This document shows positions 1 through 6,580 of a stretch of 12,405 nt of DNA, piece after piece (positions within the stretch are counted from its first letter, which is position 1; each line of letters begins with the position of its first letter). The notes beneath the pieces are model-generated. The model made no database searches and was not told the origin of the DNA. It worked only from the letters and a program-made list of their open reading frames with translations. Source of the DNA: SLRI01 sp036796215 (GTDB lineage Bacteria > Pseudomonadota > Alphaproteobacteria > Geminicoccales > Geminicoccaceae); assembly GCA_036796215.1 (NCBI GenBank), contig DAIRDJ010000135.1, forward strand, positions 1-12,405. The letters are read 5' to 3'. Made by a program: the position numbers and the translations under genes.

Positions 1-270
1 ACGGGGGAGAGTTTGACCGAGGCGGTGCGGCGGGCTTTGGCGGAGCGGTTGGCGCGGGAGCGGCGCAAGCGGGGGGAGGCTGGTGGGCTTGCTGGGCGGC
101 TGGATGCGCTGGCGCTGGAAGGTGCGGCGTTGTCCGATCTGGACGGGCGCAGTGCGGAGGCGATCATCGGCTACGACGCGCAGGGCTTGCCGCGCCGCTG
201 GTGCTCGACAGCTCGGCCATTCTGGCCATTCTGCTCGACGAGCCGGAACGGCCGAGCTTCACACGGCTGA
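1..270 (+). CDS. vapB: VapB-type antitoxin (PSK transcription-factor family), 5' partial, stop displaced
   Basis: This is the antitoxin of a type II toxin-antitoxin pair: it should bind and inhibit the VapC ribonuclease that follows and repress the shared promoter. The frame is open from base 1, so the true start lies left of the window. The opening residues TGESLTEAVRRALAERLARE match the conserved middle of the Rv0623-like antitoxin family, and IIGYDAQGLPR near base 190 is that family's normal C-terminal end. Here no stop follows; the frame continues RRW and about 20 unrelated residues (CSTARPFWPF...) to a TGA at 268-270, all inside vapC. The overlap with the toxin is therefore about 70 bases instead of the usual 1-4. 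The extra tail has no family resemblance and looks like off-frame vapC sequence. Identity as VapB-like is secure. Whether the long tail is really made, or reflects a base error or mutation at 201, cannot be told from here. Confidence 0.8.
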   Translation, partial: TGESLTEAVRRALAERLARERRKRGEAGGLAGRLDALALEGAALSDLDGRSAEAIIGYDAQGLPRRWCSTARPFWPFCSTSRNGRASHG

Positions 271-587
271 TCGAGCAGGATGCGACGCGGCTCGTTTCTG
301 CCGCTACACTGGACGAGGTCTCGATCGTGGTCGAGAGCCGCAAGGGCGAGGCCGGCCGGCGGTTGCTCGAGCGCTTTCTCGACTTGACTGGGGCCGAGGT
401 CGTGCCTGTCACTGCCGAGCAGGCAGAGCACGCCTGTGACGCGTTTCGCCGCTGGGGCAAGGGGCGTCACCCGGCCGGCCTCAATTTCGGCGATGTCTTC
501 GCCTATGCGCTGGCCGAGGTCACGGGCGAGCCGCTGCTGTTCAAGGGCAACGACTTCGCGCGCACCGACATCACGAGCGCCACCTGA
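201..587 (+). CDS. vapC: VapC toxin, PIN-domain ribonuclease
   Basis: A 128-residue PIN-domain protein, the usual length for VapC, expected to cleave specific RNAs (often tRNA) with Mg2+ unless held by VapB. The PIN acidic residues are visible: D3 in LDSSAILAILLDEPE, E39 in SAATLDEVSIVVESRKG, D98 in GLNFGDVFAYALA and D118 in LLFKGNDFARTD. The spacing and the words around each acid match the Rv0624-like VapC group that partners PSK-type antitoxins. The start is GTG at 201; the next codons give LDSSA, exactly where family members begin, and no better start lies near. The gene sits inside the 3' end of the antitoxin frame, so translation is probably coupled. All catalytic acids are present, so the toxin looks intact even though the antitoxin's stop is unusual. 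Confidence 0.9.
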   Translation: MLDSSAILAILLDEPERPSFTRLIEQDATRLVSAATLDEVSIVVESRKGEAGRRLLERFLDLTGAEVVPVTAEQAEHACDAFRRWGKGRHPAGLNFGDVFAYALAEVTGEPLLFKGNDFARTDITSAT

Positions 588-644
588 TTTCGGCCCGATC
601 CGCTGTGTTGCCACAGCCACCACCGCAAAGTAACGGAGGGGCAT

Positions 645-663
645 GGGGAGGCGCTGCCTCCCC
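645..663. terminator. Hairpin between convergent genes, possible bidirectional terminator
   Basis: A perfect 8-bp stem, GGGGAGGC / GCCTCCCC, closes a 3-base loop (GCT). It lies in the 82-base gap between the end of vapC (587) and the end of the - strand glycosyltransferase (670). The + strand continues GTCTCTT, a weak T-rich tail; the - strand has no T run. A terminator role is inferred from position and stem strength. Confidence 0.5.
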
Positions 664-669
664 GTCTCT

Positions 670-1869
670 TCAGCTTATTTGCGGGATGGCCAGGCGTTCG
701 ACGATGATTTCGGGGTCGTTGGGGCGGGGGGCGTTTTTGACGAGTTCGCGGTAGACGGCGACGGTTCGTCTGGCGCTCTGGTCGGTGCTGAAGTCGCGGA
801 GCACGAAGTCGCGGGCGCGTTCGGCGAGGCGTTCTTTGGTTTCGGGTTCGAGGGAGAGGCCGAGGTCGAGGGCCCAGGCGAGCTCGTTCGGGTCGTCGGG
901 GGCGATGAGCCAGCCGGTGGAGGCGACGAGGACGGCTTCGCCGAGCGCACCCACGTTGCTGACGATGACGGGCTTGCCCATGGCCTGGGCTTCGATCAGG
1001 GGGGCGGCGTCGAGGTCGGTGGCGGTGCTGGTGGCCGGCAGGACGACGAGGTCGGCAAGGGCATGGGCGGCGGGCCAGTCGTCGCAGCCGCCGGCGAAGT
1101 GGACGCGGTCCTTGAGGCCCATGCTCTCGATGCGCTGCTCGAGCTCGCGGATGTAGGGGTCCCTGGCGTCGGGGTCGCCGCAGATCAGGGCGACGAAGTC
1201 CTGCCGTCCGAGTTGGCGGATGGCTGCGAGGAGGAGGAGGTGGCCGCGGCTGCGGGTGATGCGGCCGGGGAGGAGGACGACCTTGCGGTCGACGCCGAGG
1301 TGCCAGCGTTCGGCGAGCTTGGTCATGCGGTGGCCGCGCATGCGCTCGGGGTCGAAGGCGTCGAGGTCGATGCCGGGGCGGACGATCCTGAGGCGCGGGC
1401 CGTCGACGGCGAAGGTCTGGGCGATGTGGTCGGCCAGGTATTCCGAGTTCGCGATGATCCGTTCGCCTTCGGCCATGACGGCGTTCCAGCGGCGGCTGAG
1501 GCCGCCTTCGGAGCCGGGGTACGCGGTTTCGAAGCTGGTGACGAAGGCGGTGCCGGCGCGCTTGGCGGCGTAGCTGCCGCTCCAGGCGGCCCCTCGGCAA
1601 TAGGCGTGGACGAGGGCCACCTTGTGCTCGCGGATGGCCTTGCCGAGCTTGCCGATATTGGCGGAGAGGGTCAGCGGGTTGGTGGTTTCGACGGTGAGCT
1701 CGAGATGGGCCGTGCCCTGGCTCGCCAACTCGCGCTCGAGCGGGCCGCCGGCGGAGGCGACACACGAGCGCCAGCCATCGGTGACGAGGCGCCGCGCGGT
1801 GGCGAGGACGGCGCGGGCGGCGGTGCTCTCCTGGAGGTCGGGGACCACCTGGAGGACCCCGGGGCGCAT
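670..1869 (-). CDS. Glycosyltransferase family 4 (GT-B fold)
   Basis: A 399-residue glycosyltransferase, expected in the cytoplasm or at the inner membrane, moving a sugar from a nucleotide-sugar donor to a lipid, polysaccharide or other acceptor. The N-terminal Rossmann half opens MRPGVLQVVPDL and includes VHAYCRGAAWSG (87-98) and IIANSEYLADHI (138-149). The C-terminal half carries VRPGID (163-168), LLPGRITRSRGH (199-210) and EAQAMGKPVIVSN (293-305), the usual GT4 landmarks. The first glutamate of the EX7E donor-binding motif is aspartate here (D285, then seven residues, then E293), a mild departure. ATG at 1869 is chosen because family similarity begins at that residue. The open frame runs another 264 codons upstream, but that stretch is antisense to the hydrolase gene and resembles no glycosyltransferase. 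The ribosome-binding site is weak. No polysaccharide cluster surrounds it, so the substrate cannot be named. Confidence 0.87.
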   Translation of the reverse strand: MRPGVLQVVPDLQESTAARAVLATARRLVTDGWRSCVASAGGPLERELASQGTAHLELTVETTNPLTLSANIGKLGKAIREHKVALVHAYCRGAAWSGSYAAKRAGTAFVTSFETAYPGSEGGLSRRWNAVMAEGERIIANSEYLADHIAQTFAVDGPRLRIVRPGIDLDAFDPERMRGHRMTKLAERWHLGVDRKVVLLPGRITRSRGHLLLLAAIRQLGRQDFVALICGDPDARDPYIRELEQRIESMGLKDRVHFAGGCDDWPAAHALADLVVLPATSTATDLDAAPLIEAQAMGKPVIVSNVGALGEAVLVASTGWLIAPDDPNELAWALDLGLSLEPETKERLAERARDFVLRDFSTDQSARRTVAVYRELVKNAPRPNDPEIIVERLAIPQIS

Positions 1870-1989
1870 GGCGTTGGTGCTCGCTGTCACAATTCGTGGG
1901 ACCGCCCGTTCTCGGCTGCCGGCCGCGTGCCGCAGCGCTCGCCCTTCTGCTATCAGATGCGCCTCGATGATACACGCGTGGAGTGAGCG
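1870..1989. promoter_or_regulatory. Divergent intergenic region, glycosyltransferase / hydrolase
   Basis: These 120 bases must hold the promoters for both outward-facing genes. A good Shine-Dalgarno, GGAG at 1980-1983, sits six bases before the hydrolase ATG. I see no convincing -35/-10 pair and no strong palindrome. Confidence 0.4.
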
Positions 1990-2733
1990 ATGGAACGGCT
2001 GGGGCGCGGTGCGGGCGAGTGGGTGGCTTATGAGCGACACCCCGGCAGGGGGCCCGAGGTGATGTTTCTGGGCGGGTTCGCCTCGGACATGACCGGGACC
2101 AAGGCGCTCTATCTCGCGGCGCATTGCCGGGCACAGGCGCGGGCCTTTACCCGGTTCGATTATCGCGGGCACGGGGCGTCGTCCGGGCGGTTCGCGGAGG
2201 GGACGATCGGCGATTGGACGGCGGATGCATTGGCGGTGCTCGATCGCGTCGTCGAGGGGCCGGTGGTGCTGGTGGGCTCGAGCATGGGCGGCTGGATCAT
2301 GCTGCTCGTGGCCCTGGCGCGGCCGGAGCGGGTCAAGGGGCTGGTCGGCATCGCCGTGGCCCCGGATTTCACCGAGCGGCTGATCCGCGACGTGCTGACG
2401 CCCGATGAGGCGGCGGTGCTGGTGCTGGACGGGGTGCTGCTGCAGCCGTCCGAGTACGGGGCGCCCTTGCCGATCACGACGCGTCTCCTGGACGAGGGGC
2501 GGGATCACCTGCTGCTCGGCGCCCCCATTGCGATCGGCTGTCCGGTGCATCTGTTGCACGGCCAGGCCGACCCGGATGTGCCGTTCGCCCTCGCGCTCGA
2601 GCTCGCCGATCGGCTGGAGAGCCGGGAGGTGACGCTGGAGCTGGTCAAGGACGGCGATCACCGGCTGTCACGCGAGGCGGATCTGCGGCGGCTGACAGCG
2701 GCGTTGGAGCGGCTGCTGGAGGCGGTGGGGTAG
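1990..2733 (+). CDS. Alpha/beta hydrolase
   Basis: A 247-residue single-domain alpha/beta hydrolase, probably a cytosolic esterase, thioesterase or amidase; the substrate is unknown. The landmarks are in order: an oxyanion-side loop FLGGFASDM (26-34), FDYRGHGASSG (56-66), the nucleophile elbow GSSMGG with S98, the acid in HGQADPDVP (D194, with D196 as alternative), and the catalytic histidine H224 in KDGDHRLS. The arrangement resembles the ABHD10-like group of compact hydrolases with a small lid (about 125-180). The ATG at 1990 follows GGAG with a six-base gap and gives the normal family length. There is no signal peptide. It diverges from the glycosyltransferase and lies 57 bases before the zeta-like gene, so co-transcription with the latter is possible but unproven. 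Confidence 0.88.
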   Translation: MERLGRGAGEWVAYERHPGRGPEVMFLGGFASDMTGTKALYLAAHCRAQARAFTRFDYRGHGASSGRFAEGTIGDWTADALAVLDRVVEGPVVLVGSSMGGWIMLLVALARPERVKGLVGIAVAPDFTERLIRDVLTPDEAAVLVLDGVLLQPSEYGAPLPITTRLLDEGRDHLLLGAPIAIGCPVHLLHGQADPDVPFALALELADRLESREVTLELVKDGDHRLSREADLRRLTAALERLLEAVG

Positions 2734-2790
2734 CGCGGGAGTTGAGGCTGGGATCGACAAAGGTATCGCGGCCAGCCATGTTCGCGCGTC

Positions 2791-3384
2791 ATGACCGAGA
2801 CGACCTCTGATGCTGCTGCTTGGTTCTGGCTGATCGCCGGGCCGAACGGCGTCGGCAAGACCACCTATGCGATGCGGCATTTGCGGGCCGCGATCGGCAG
2901 CATTCATTTCGTCAATCTGGACGAGATCGCGCGTGGCTTGTCGCCTTTGGAGCCGCGGGCTGCCGATCGGGCGGCGGGCCGGGTGGCGCTGATGCGGGCG
3001 CGTGAGCTGATTCGCGAACGGCGGACCTTCACCATGGAGACGACGCTTGCCGGCCGCAGCCATATCGGGCTGATCGGCGAGGCGGAGGCCCGGGGGTTGC
3101 GCTTCGGTTTGTTGTACTTTGCTTTGCCGAGTGTCGAGCTCTGTCTCGAGCGCGTTCGTCGGCGGGTGACGGAAGGTGGCCATGACGTACCAGAGGTCGA
3201 TGTACGGCGGCGTTTTTCGCGCTCCTTCGCCAATCTGGCGACCTATCGGGCGCGTGCTGCGGAGTGGCGGATCTTCGACAATCGGGCGGCACGGCCGCAG
3301 GCGATCGCGGATGGCCGGTTCGGCGAGACGCGATTCAGGGACGCCGACGCCCTCGCGCCGTTCGCAGGGCTGATCAGGCTCTAG
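2791..3384 (+). CDS. Zeta-toxin-like P-loop kinase
   Basis: A 197-residue P-loop protein of the zeta-toxin / UDP-N-acetylglucosamine-kinase-like family. The Walker A motif is GPNGVGKTT (17-25). It is followed by VNLDEIARGLSP (41-52), equivalent to the N-x-D segment of zeta-like proteins; TMETTLAGRSH (80-90), the substrate-side loop; and the arginine-rich RVRRRVTEGGHDVP...RRRFSRSFANL segment (about 117-146) that closes over ATP. In studied members the enzyme phosphorylates UDP-GlcNAc or a similar small molecule; for this short chromosomal form that is inference. No epsilon-like antitoxin gene lies next to it, so it may be a solitary kinase rather than an active toxin. The ATG at 2791 has a weak ribosome-binding site and no in-frame alternative nearby. 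Its TAG stop overlaps the stop of the opposing Uma2 gene in the four bases CTAG (3381-3384). Confidence 0.85.
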   Translation: MTETTSDAAAWFWLIAGPNGVGKTTYAMRHLRAAIGSIHFVNLDEIARGLSPLEPRAADRAAGRVALMRARELIRERRTFTMETTLAGRSHIGLIGEAEARGLRFGLLYFALPSVELCLERVRRRVTEGGHDVPEVDVRRRFSRSFANLATYRARAAEWRIFDNRAARPQAIADGRFGETRFRDADALAPFAGLIRL

Positions 3385-3932
3385 GCGGTGGCCGCGGCCG
3401 TGTCGGCGTAGACTTCGGCCATCGGCAAAGTAAACTCCAGGGAGGTGAGCGGCAGGTCGGCATCGAGGCCGGTGATGAAGACGCTGCGCCAGCGGTTGTC
3501 GGGCTCGCGGGTGACGAGTTCGAGCTTGGCTTTGTCGGGGGCGACGTAGACGAGTTGCTGGAGGGTGGGGATGGCGACGTAGGCCCAGCGTTTTTCGGTC
3601 AGCTCGAGATCGGCGGTCGCCGCCGATAGCACTTCGACGATCAGGATCGGGTCGTCGAGGTAGAGCGCGTCGTTGCGACGACGTGTGTAGCTGACGACAA
3701 CGTCGGGGTAGGTGATCTCGCCGCCTGGGTTTCTGACGCGGGTATTCGCCCGCCAAGCCCGGTAGGTCGCGCCGTTCAGGCGAATAGCGAGGGCCACATG
3801 CAGATTATCGGCGACGGCGTTATGGCCGAGCGTGCCGCCGGCTTTCAGCCGCACGTTGCCGGAGAAGAACTCGTAAGGCTCGGGCTGTTGTGTTTCCCAG
3901 TCGAGGAAAGCGTGTGGATCGCGGGATGCCAT
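3381..3932 (-). CDS. Uma2-family (DUF820) putative restriction-endonuclease-fold protein
   Basis: A 183-residue Uma2/DUF820 protein. The family has the PD-(D/E)XK nuclease fold, is abundant in cyanobacteria and scattered in proteobacteria, and has no settled role. Typical words are AFLDWE and YEFFSGNVRLKAGG at the start, GHNAVADNLHVAL (36-48), YPDVVVSY with D77, LIVEVLSAAT with E100, and EKRWAYVAIPTLQQLVYVAPD with K114. D77, E100 and K114 are the likely metal-site residues. I prefer the ATG at 3932 because GGAG lies nine bases upstream and the protein then begins as relatives do. The alternative ATG at 3959 adds nine residues and overlaps the epimerase stop as ATGA, which would also couple translation. 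It is the last gene of the four-gene - strand operon and probably a later arrival there. Confidence 0.85.
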   Translation of the reverse strand: MASRDPHAFLDWETQQPEPYEFFSGNVRLKAGGTLGHNAVADNLHVALAIRLNGATYRAWRANTRVRNPGGEITYPDVVVSYTRRRNDALYLDDPILIVEVLSAATADLELTEKRWAYVAIPTLQQLVYVAPDKAKLELVTREPDNRWRSVFITGLDADLPLTSLEFTLPMAEVYADTAAATA

Positions 3933-3955
3933 CGGCGGTTTCTCCGTTGGGCTTC

Positions 3956-4834
3956 TCATGCCCCGTCCGGCGGTTCGCCATCCACTGCGTGCAGGGCGAG
4001 CAGTCCCTCGCGGTAGGTGGGGAAGGCGAGGCGGACGCCGAGCTCGGTCTTCATCCGCTCGTTTTTGACCCGGCGGTTGTCCTGGTAGAAGGTGCGGGCC
4101 ATGGGCGAGAGGTCGGCGGTTGCATAGGCTTGTTCGGGTGGGGGGGCGATGCCGATGAGCTTGGCGGCGTAGGCGACGACGTCCTGGGGTGGGGCCGGCT
4201 CGTCGTCGCAGACATTGTAGATCCGGCCGGGATTGGGGCGGTCGATCGAGGCCTCGAGGACGGTCGCGATGTCCTCGACGTGGATGCGCGAGAAGACCTG
4301 GCCGGGCTTGACGATCCGCCTGGCCGTGCCGGTCTGCAGGTTGACGAAGGGGTTGCGGCCGGGGCCGTAGATGCCGGCGAGGCGGAAGATGTGGACGGGA
4401 AGGCCGCTCTCCAGCCAGGCGGTCTCGGCCCGGGCACGGCGGTCGGCGCGGGCGAGGGTCGGGTCGATGGGGGTGGTCTCGTCGACCCAGTCGCCGCCGC
4501 GATCGCCGTAGACGGCGGTGGTGCCCAGATAGCCGGCCCAGGCGAGGTCGCAGCGGCGGAGGTCCTCGAGGTGCAGGTCGAGGACCGGGTCGCCCGCCTC
4601 GTCCGGGGCGATCGAGGTGACGACGTGGGTGACGCCCGTGAAGGCTTCGGGCGGCAGCCTGGTCTCGCGGTCGAAGGGATAGGCGGCAAAGCCCTTGGCC
4701 TCGAGCAGTCTTCTTTTATCTGACTTGCGCGAGGTGCCGATGATCCGCCAGCCGCGGGCGACGAGGCGAAGCGCCAGGACCTCGGCCGAATAGCCGAGGC
4801 CGAAGCAGAGCAGGGTCGGGGTCAGCGCTGCCAT
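3956..4834 (-). CDS. YeeZ-like NAD(P)-dependent epimerase (atypical SDR)
   Basis: A 292-residue Rossmann-fold protein of the atypical short-chain dehydrogenase type related to Escherichia coli YeeZ. The dinucleotide-binding loop is FGLGYSAEVLALRL (11-24), followed by TSRKSDKRRLLEAKG (34-48), where R36 suggests NADP rather than NAD. The strand-5 region reads YLGTTAVYGDRGGDWVDE (102-119), with Y109 in the place of the SDR tyrosine but no lysine four residues later, so classical SDR catalysis is doubtful. RLAGIYGPGRN and FSRIHVEDIA are further family landmarks. The gene starts 13 bases before queG ends, with GGAGG ten bases before its ATG inside the queG coding sequence, so the two are surely co-transcribed. 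Proteins of this kind often accompany queG and GST genes in alphaproteobacteria, but their role is not established. Confidence 0.87.
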   Translation of the reverse strand: MAALTPTLLCFGLGYSAEVLALRLVARGWRIIGTSRKSDKRRLLEAKGFAAYPFDRETRLPPEAFTGVTHVVTSIAPDEAGDPVLDLHLEDLRRCDLAWAGYLGTTAVYGDRGGDWVDETTPIDPTLARADRRARAETAWLESGLPVHIFRLAGIYGPGRNPFVNLQTGTARRIVKPGQVFSRIHVEDIATVLEASIDRPNPGRIYNVCDDEPAPPQDVVAYAAKLIGIAPPPEQAYATADLSPMARTFYQDNRRVKNERMKTELGVRLAFPTYREGLLALHAVDGEPPDGA

Positions 4835-5922
4835 TCGTCTCGCACCTCCGGATCGGTCTCTTGCGGCAAATGGGCCGCCCGCCGTGCCTCGACCATGGCA
4901 GGCGGCGCGAGGCGGCGAAAGGCCCAGACGGCAGCCCCCCGGACGAGCGGTGCGGGATCGGCGAGCAGCGGCTCGATCTTTGGCAGAAGGTCGCAGTCGC
5001 CGCTGTTGCCGGCGGCGATCAGGACGTTGCGCAGGAAGCGGTCGCGGCCGATCCGCTTGATCGGCGAGCCCGAGAAGTGGCGGCGGAAGGCGGGATCGTC
5101 GAGCCCGAGGAGGTCGGCGAGCGGCGGGGCCATCAGGTCGTCGCGGGCCTGCAGTTTCGCTTCGGCAGCCTCTGCCGCGAACTTGTTCCAGGGGCAGACG
5201 GCGAGGCAGTCGTCGCAGCCGTAGATGCGGTTGCCCATGGGCGCGCGGAAGGCGTGCGGGATCGGGCCCTTGTGCTCGATCGTGAGATAGGAGATGCAGC
5301 GCCGCGCATCGAGCTCGTAGGGCTCGGGGAAGGCGTCGGTCGGGCAGATGTCGAGGCAGCGGCGGCAGCTGCCGCAGTGGTCGGTCTCGGGCGGATCGGG
5401 CGGCATATCGGCGGTGGTGAGGATTTCGCCCAGGAACAGCCAGGAGCCGTGCGCCCTCGAGACGAGGTTGGTGTGCTTGCCCTGCCAGCCGATGCCGGCC
5501 TGCTCCGCGAGTGGTTTTTCGAGCAGGGGTGCCGTGTCGATGAAGACCTTGACGGCCTCGCCGGTCTGCCGCTGCAGCCAGCCGGCGAGGTCCTTGAGCC
5601 TGCCCTTGATAATGTCGTGGTAGTCGCGGTTTTGCGCATAGACCGAGATCGCCGCTCGGTCCTTCTGGTCGAGCACGGCCAGAGGATCGTGCTCGGGGCC
5701 GTAGTTCATGGCGACCACGATCGCGGTTCGCGCTTCGGGCCAGAGGCCTTCGGGGGTCGCCCGGCGGTCGGGGTCGCGGGCGAGCCAGTCCATGGTGCCG
5801 TGCCGGCCCTTGTCGATGAATGCCTGGTAGGCGGCCTGCCGGTCGGCCGGGACCCTGGCCGCGGTGATCCTCAGCTCGGCGAAGCCGAGCTTGCGCGCAC
5901 GGGCGCGGAGCTGGTCAGAAAT
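4822..5922 (-). CDS. queG: Epoxyqueuosine reductase QueG (non-canonical start likely)
   Basis: QueG carries out the last step of queuosine synthesis, reducing epoxyqueuosine at position 34 of GUN-anticodon tRNAs with cobalamin and two [4Fe-4S] clusters. Numbering from 5922, the cobalamin domain contains VYAQNRDYHDIIKGRL and IDTAPLLEKPLAEQAGIGWQGKH-type sequence; D129 is probably the catalytic aspartate. The cluster cysteines are C183, C186, C189 and C193 (CGSCRRCLDICP) and C236, C239 and C243 (CDDCLAVCP). The C-terminus has HEAT-like helices. The first usable ATG is at 5793 (TMDWLAR), but family similarity continues 43 residues upstream (LRARARKLGFAELRIT, then FIDKGRHGT) with no ATG, GTG or TTG before the stop at 5971-5973. 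I therefore place the start at ATT 5922, giving 366 residues, the normal family length. It overlaps the GST stop by eight bases. There is no Shine-Dalgarno, so coupled translation is likely. If the ATG at 5793 is used, the protein lacks a conserved N-terminus. Confidence 0.85.
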   Translation of the reverse strand: MSDQLRARARKLGFAELRITAARVPADRQAAYQAFIDKGRHGTMDWLARDPDRRATPEGLWPEARTAIVVAMNYGPEHDPLAVLDQKDRAAISVYAQNRDYHDIIKGRLKDLAGWLQRQTGEAVKVFIDTAPLLEKPLAEQAGIGWQGKHTNLVSRAHGSWLFLGEILTTADMPPDPPETDHCGSCRRCLDICPTDAFPEPYELDARRCISYLTIEHKGPIPHAFRAPMGNRIYGCDDCLAVCPWNKFAAEAAEAKLQARDDLMAPPLADLLGLDDPAFRRHFSGSPIKRIGRDRFLRNVLIAAGNSGDCDLLPKIEPLLADPAPLVRGAAVWAFRRLAPPAMVEARRAAHLPQETDPEVRDEWQR

Positions 5923-6580
5923 CGAGATCGTCGTAATGCACCGGCGGCTTGATGCCGGTGATCCGGTCCATCAAGAGGGGGCGGAAGGAGGGGCGGGACT
6001 TGACCTTGGCGTACCAGTCGCGGGCCCCGGCCGAGGCCTCCCAGGGGACGTCGCCCAGATAGTCGAGGACCGAGAGGTGGGCTGCTGCCGTAAGATCGGC
6101 GAGGCTGAGCGTGTCGCCGGCGAGCCAGCGGCGGTCCTCGTAGAGATAGCCGATATAGGCGAGGTGGCCGCGGATGTTGGCGGCACCGGCGCGAAGGGCC
6201 TCGGAGCTCGGCGTGCCGTTGCGCTTCAGGCGTTTGAGCAGCTTCTCGCCCCAGAGGAGATCGGTCACCTCGCGGCGGAACTTCGTGTCGAACCAGCCGA
6301 CCAGCCGCCTTGTCTCGTTGCGCTGTGTCTGGCTCTGGCCGAGCAGGTCCGGCGACCCGTGCGCCTCGTGCAGGTAGTCGGCGATGGCGGCACTGTCGGC
6401 GACGACCAGATCATCCTCGACCAGCACCGGGACCTCGGCTGCGGGGTTGAGGCGCAAGAGGTCGGGATCGCGCTGCCAGGGCTCGACCTCGACGAGCTCT
6501 GCCGCCAAGCCCTTCTCGCGCAGCACCAGCCGGATCTTCCGGGAGAACGGGCAGAGCGGTTGGTGATAGAGGCGGATCAT
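5915..6580 (-). CDS. Glutathione S-transferase family protein
   Basis: A 221-residue cytosolic GST-fold protein. The N-terminal thioredoxin-like domain begins MIRLYHQPLCPFSRKIRLVL; C10 of the CPFS motif, or S13, is the likely catalytic residue, closer to omega/beta-type GSTs and glutaredoxins than to tyrosine GSTs. The cis-proline is P51 in AEVPVLVEDD, and ADSAAIADYL (61-70) is the glutathione-binding segment, with D62 in the usual glutamate place. The all-helical C-terminal domain includes LAGDTLSLADLTAAAHLSVL, with the N-capping box typical of the family. The ATG at 6580 has AAGGA six bases upstream. It is the first gene of the GST - queG - epimerase - Uma2 operon. The natural substrate is unknown; a redox role tied to the neighbouring Fe-S enzyme is speculation. 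Confidence 0.9.
   Translation of the reverse strand: MIRLYHQPLCPFSRKIRLVLREKGLAAELVEVEPWQRDPDLLRLNPAAEVPVLVEDDLVVADSAAIADYLHEAHGSPDLLGQSQTQRNETRRLVGWFDTKFRREVTDLLWGEKLLKRLKRNGTPSSEALRAGAANIRGHLAYIGYLYEDRRWLAGDTLSLADLTAAAHLSVLDYLGDVPWEASAGARDWYAKVKSRPSFRPLLMDRITGIKPPVHYDDLDF

Noticed and set aside
643..1986. 447-codon + strand open frame opposite the glycosyltransferase
   Set aside because: The translation is low-complexity glycine, valine, alanine and glutamate, a mirror of a GC-rich coding strand. The - strand has clear GT4 motifs.
1870..2661. 264-codon upstream extension of the glycosyltransferase open frame (- strand)
   Set aside because: It lies antisense to the well-supported alpha/beta hydrolase and its translation is arginine/histidine/proline-rich with no family resemblance. 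Long antisense frames are expected at this GC content.
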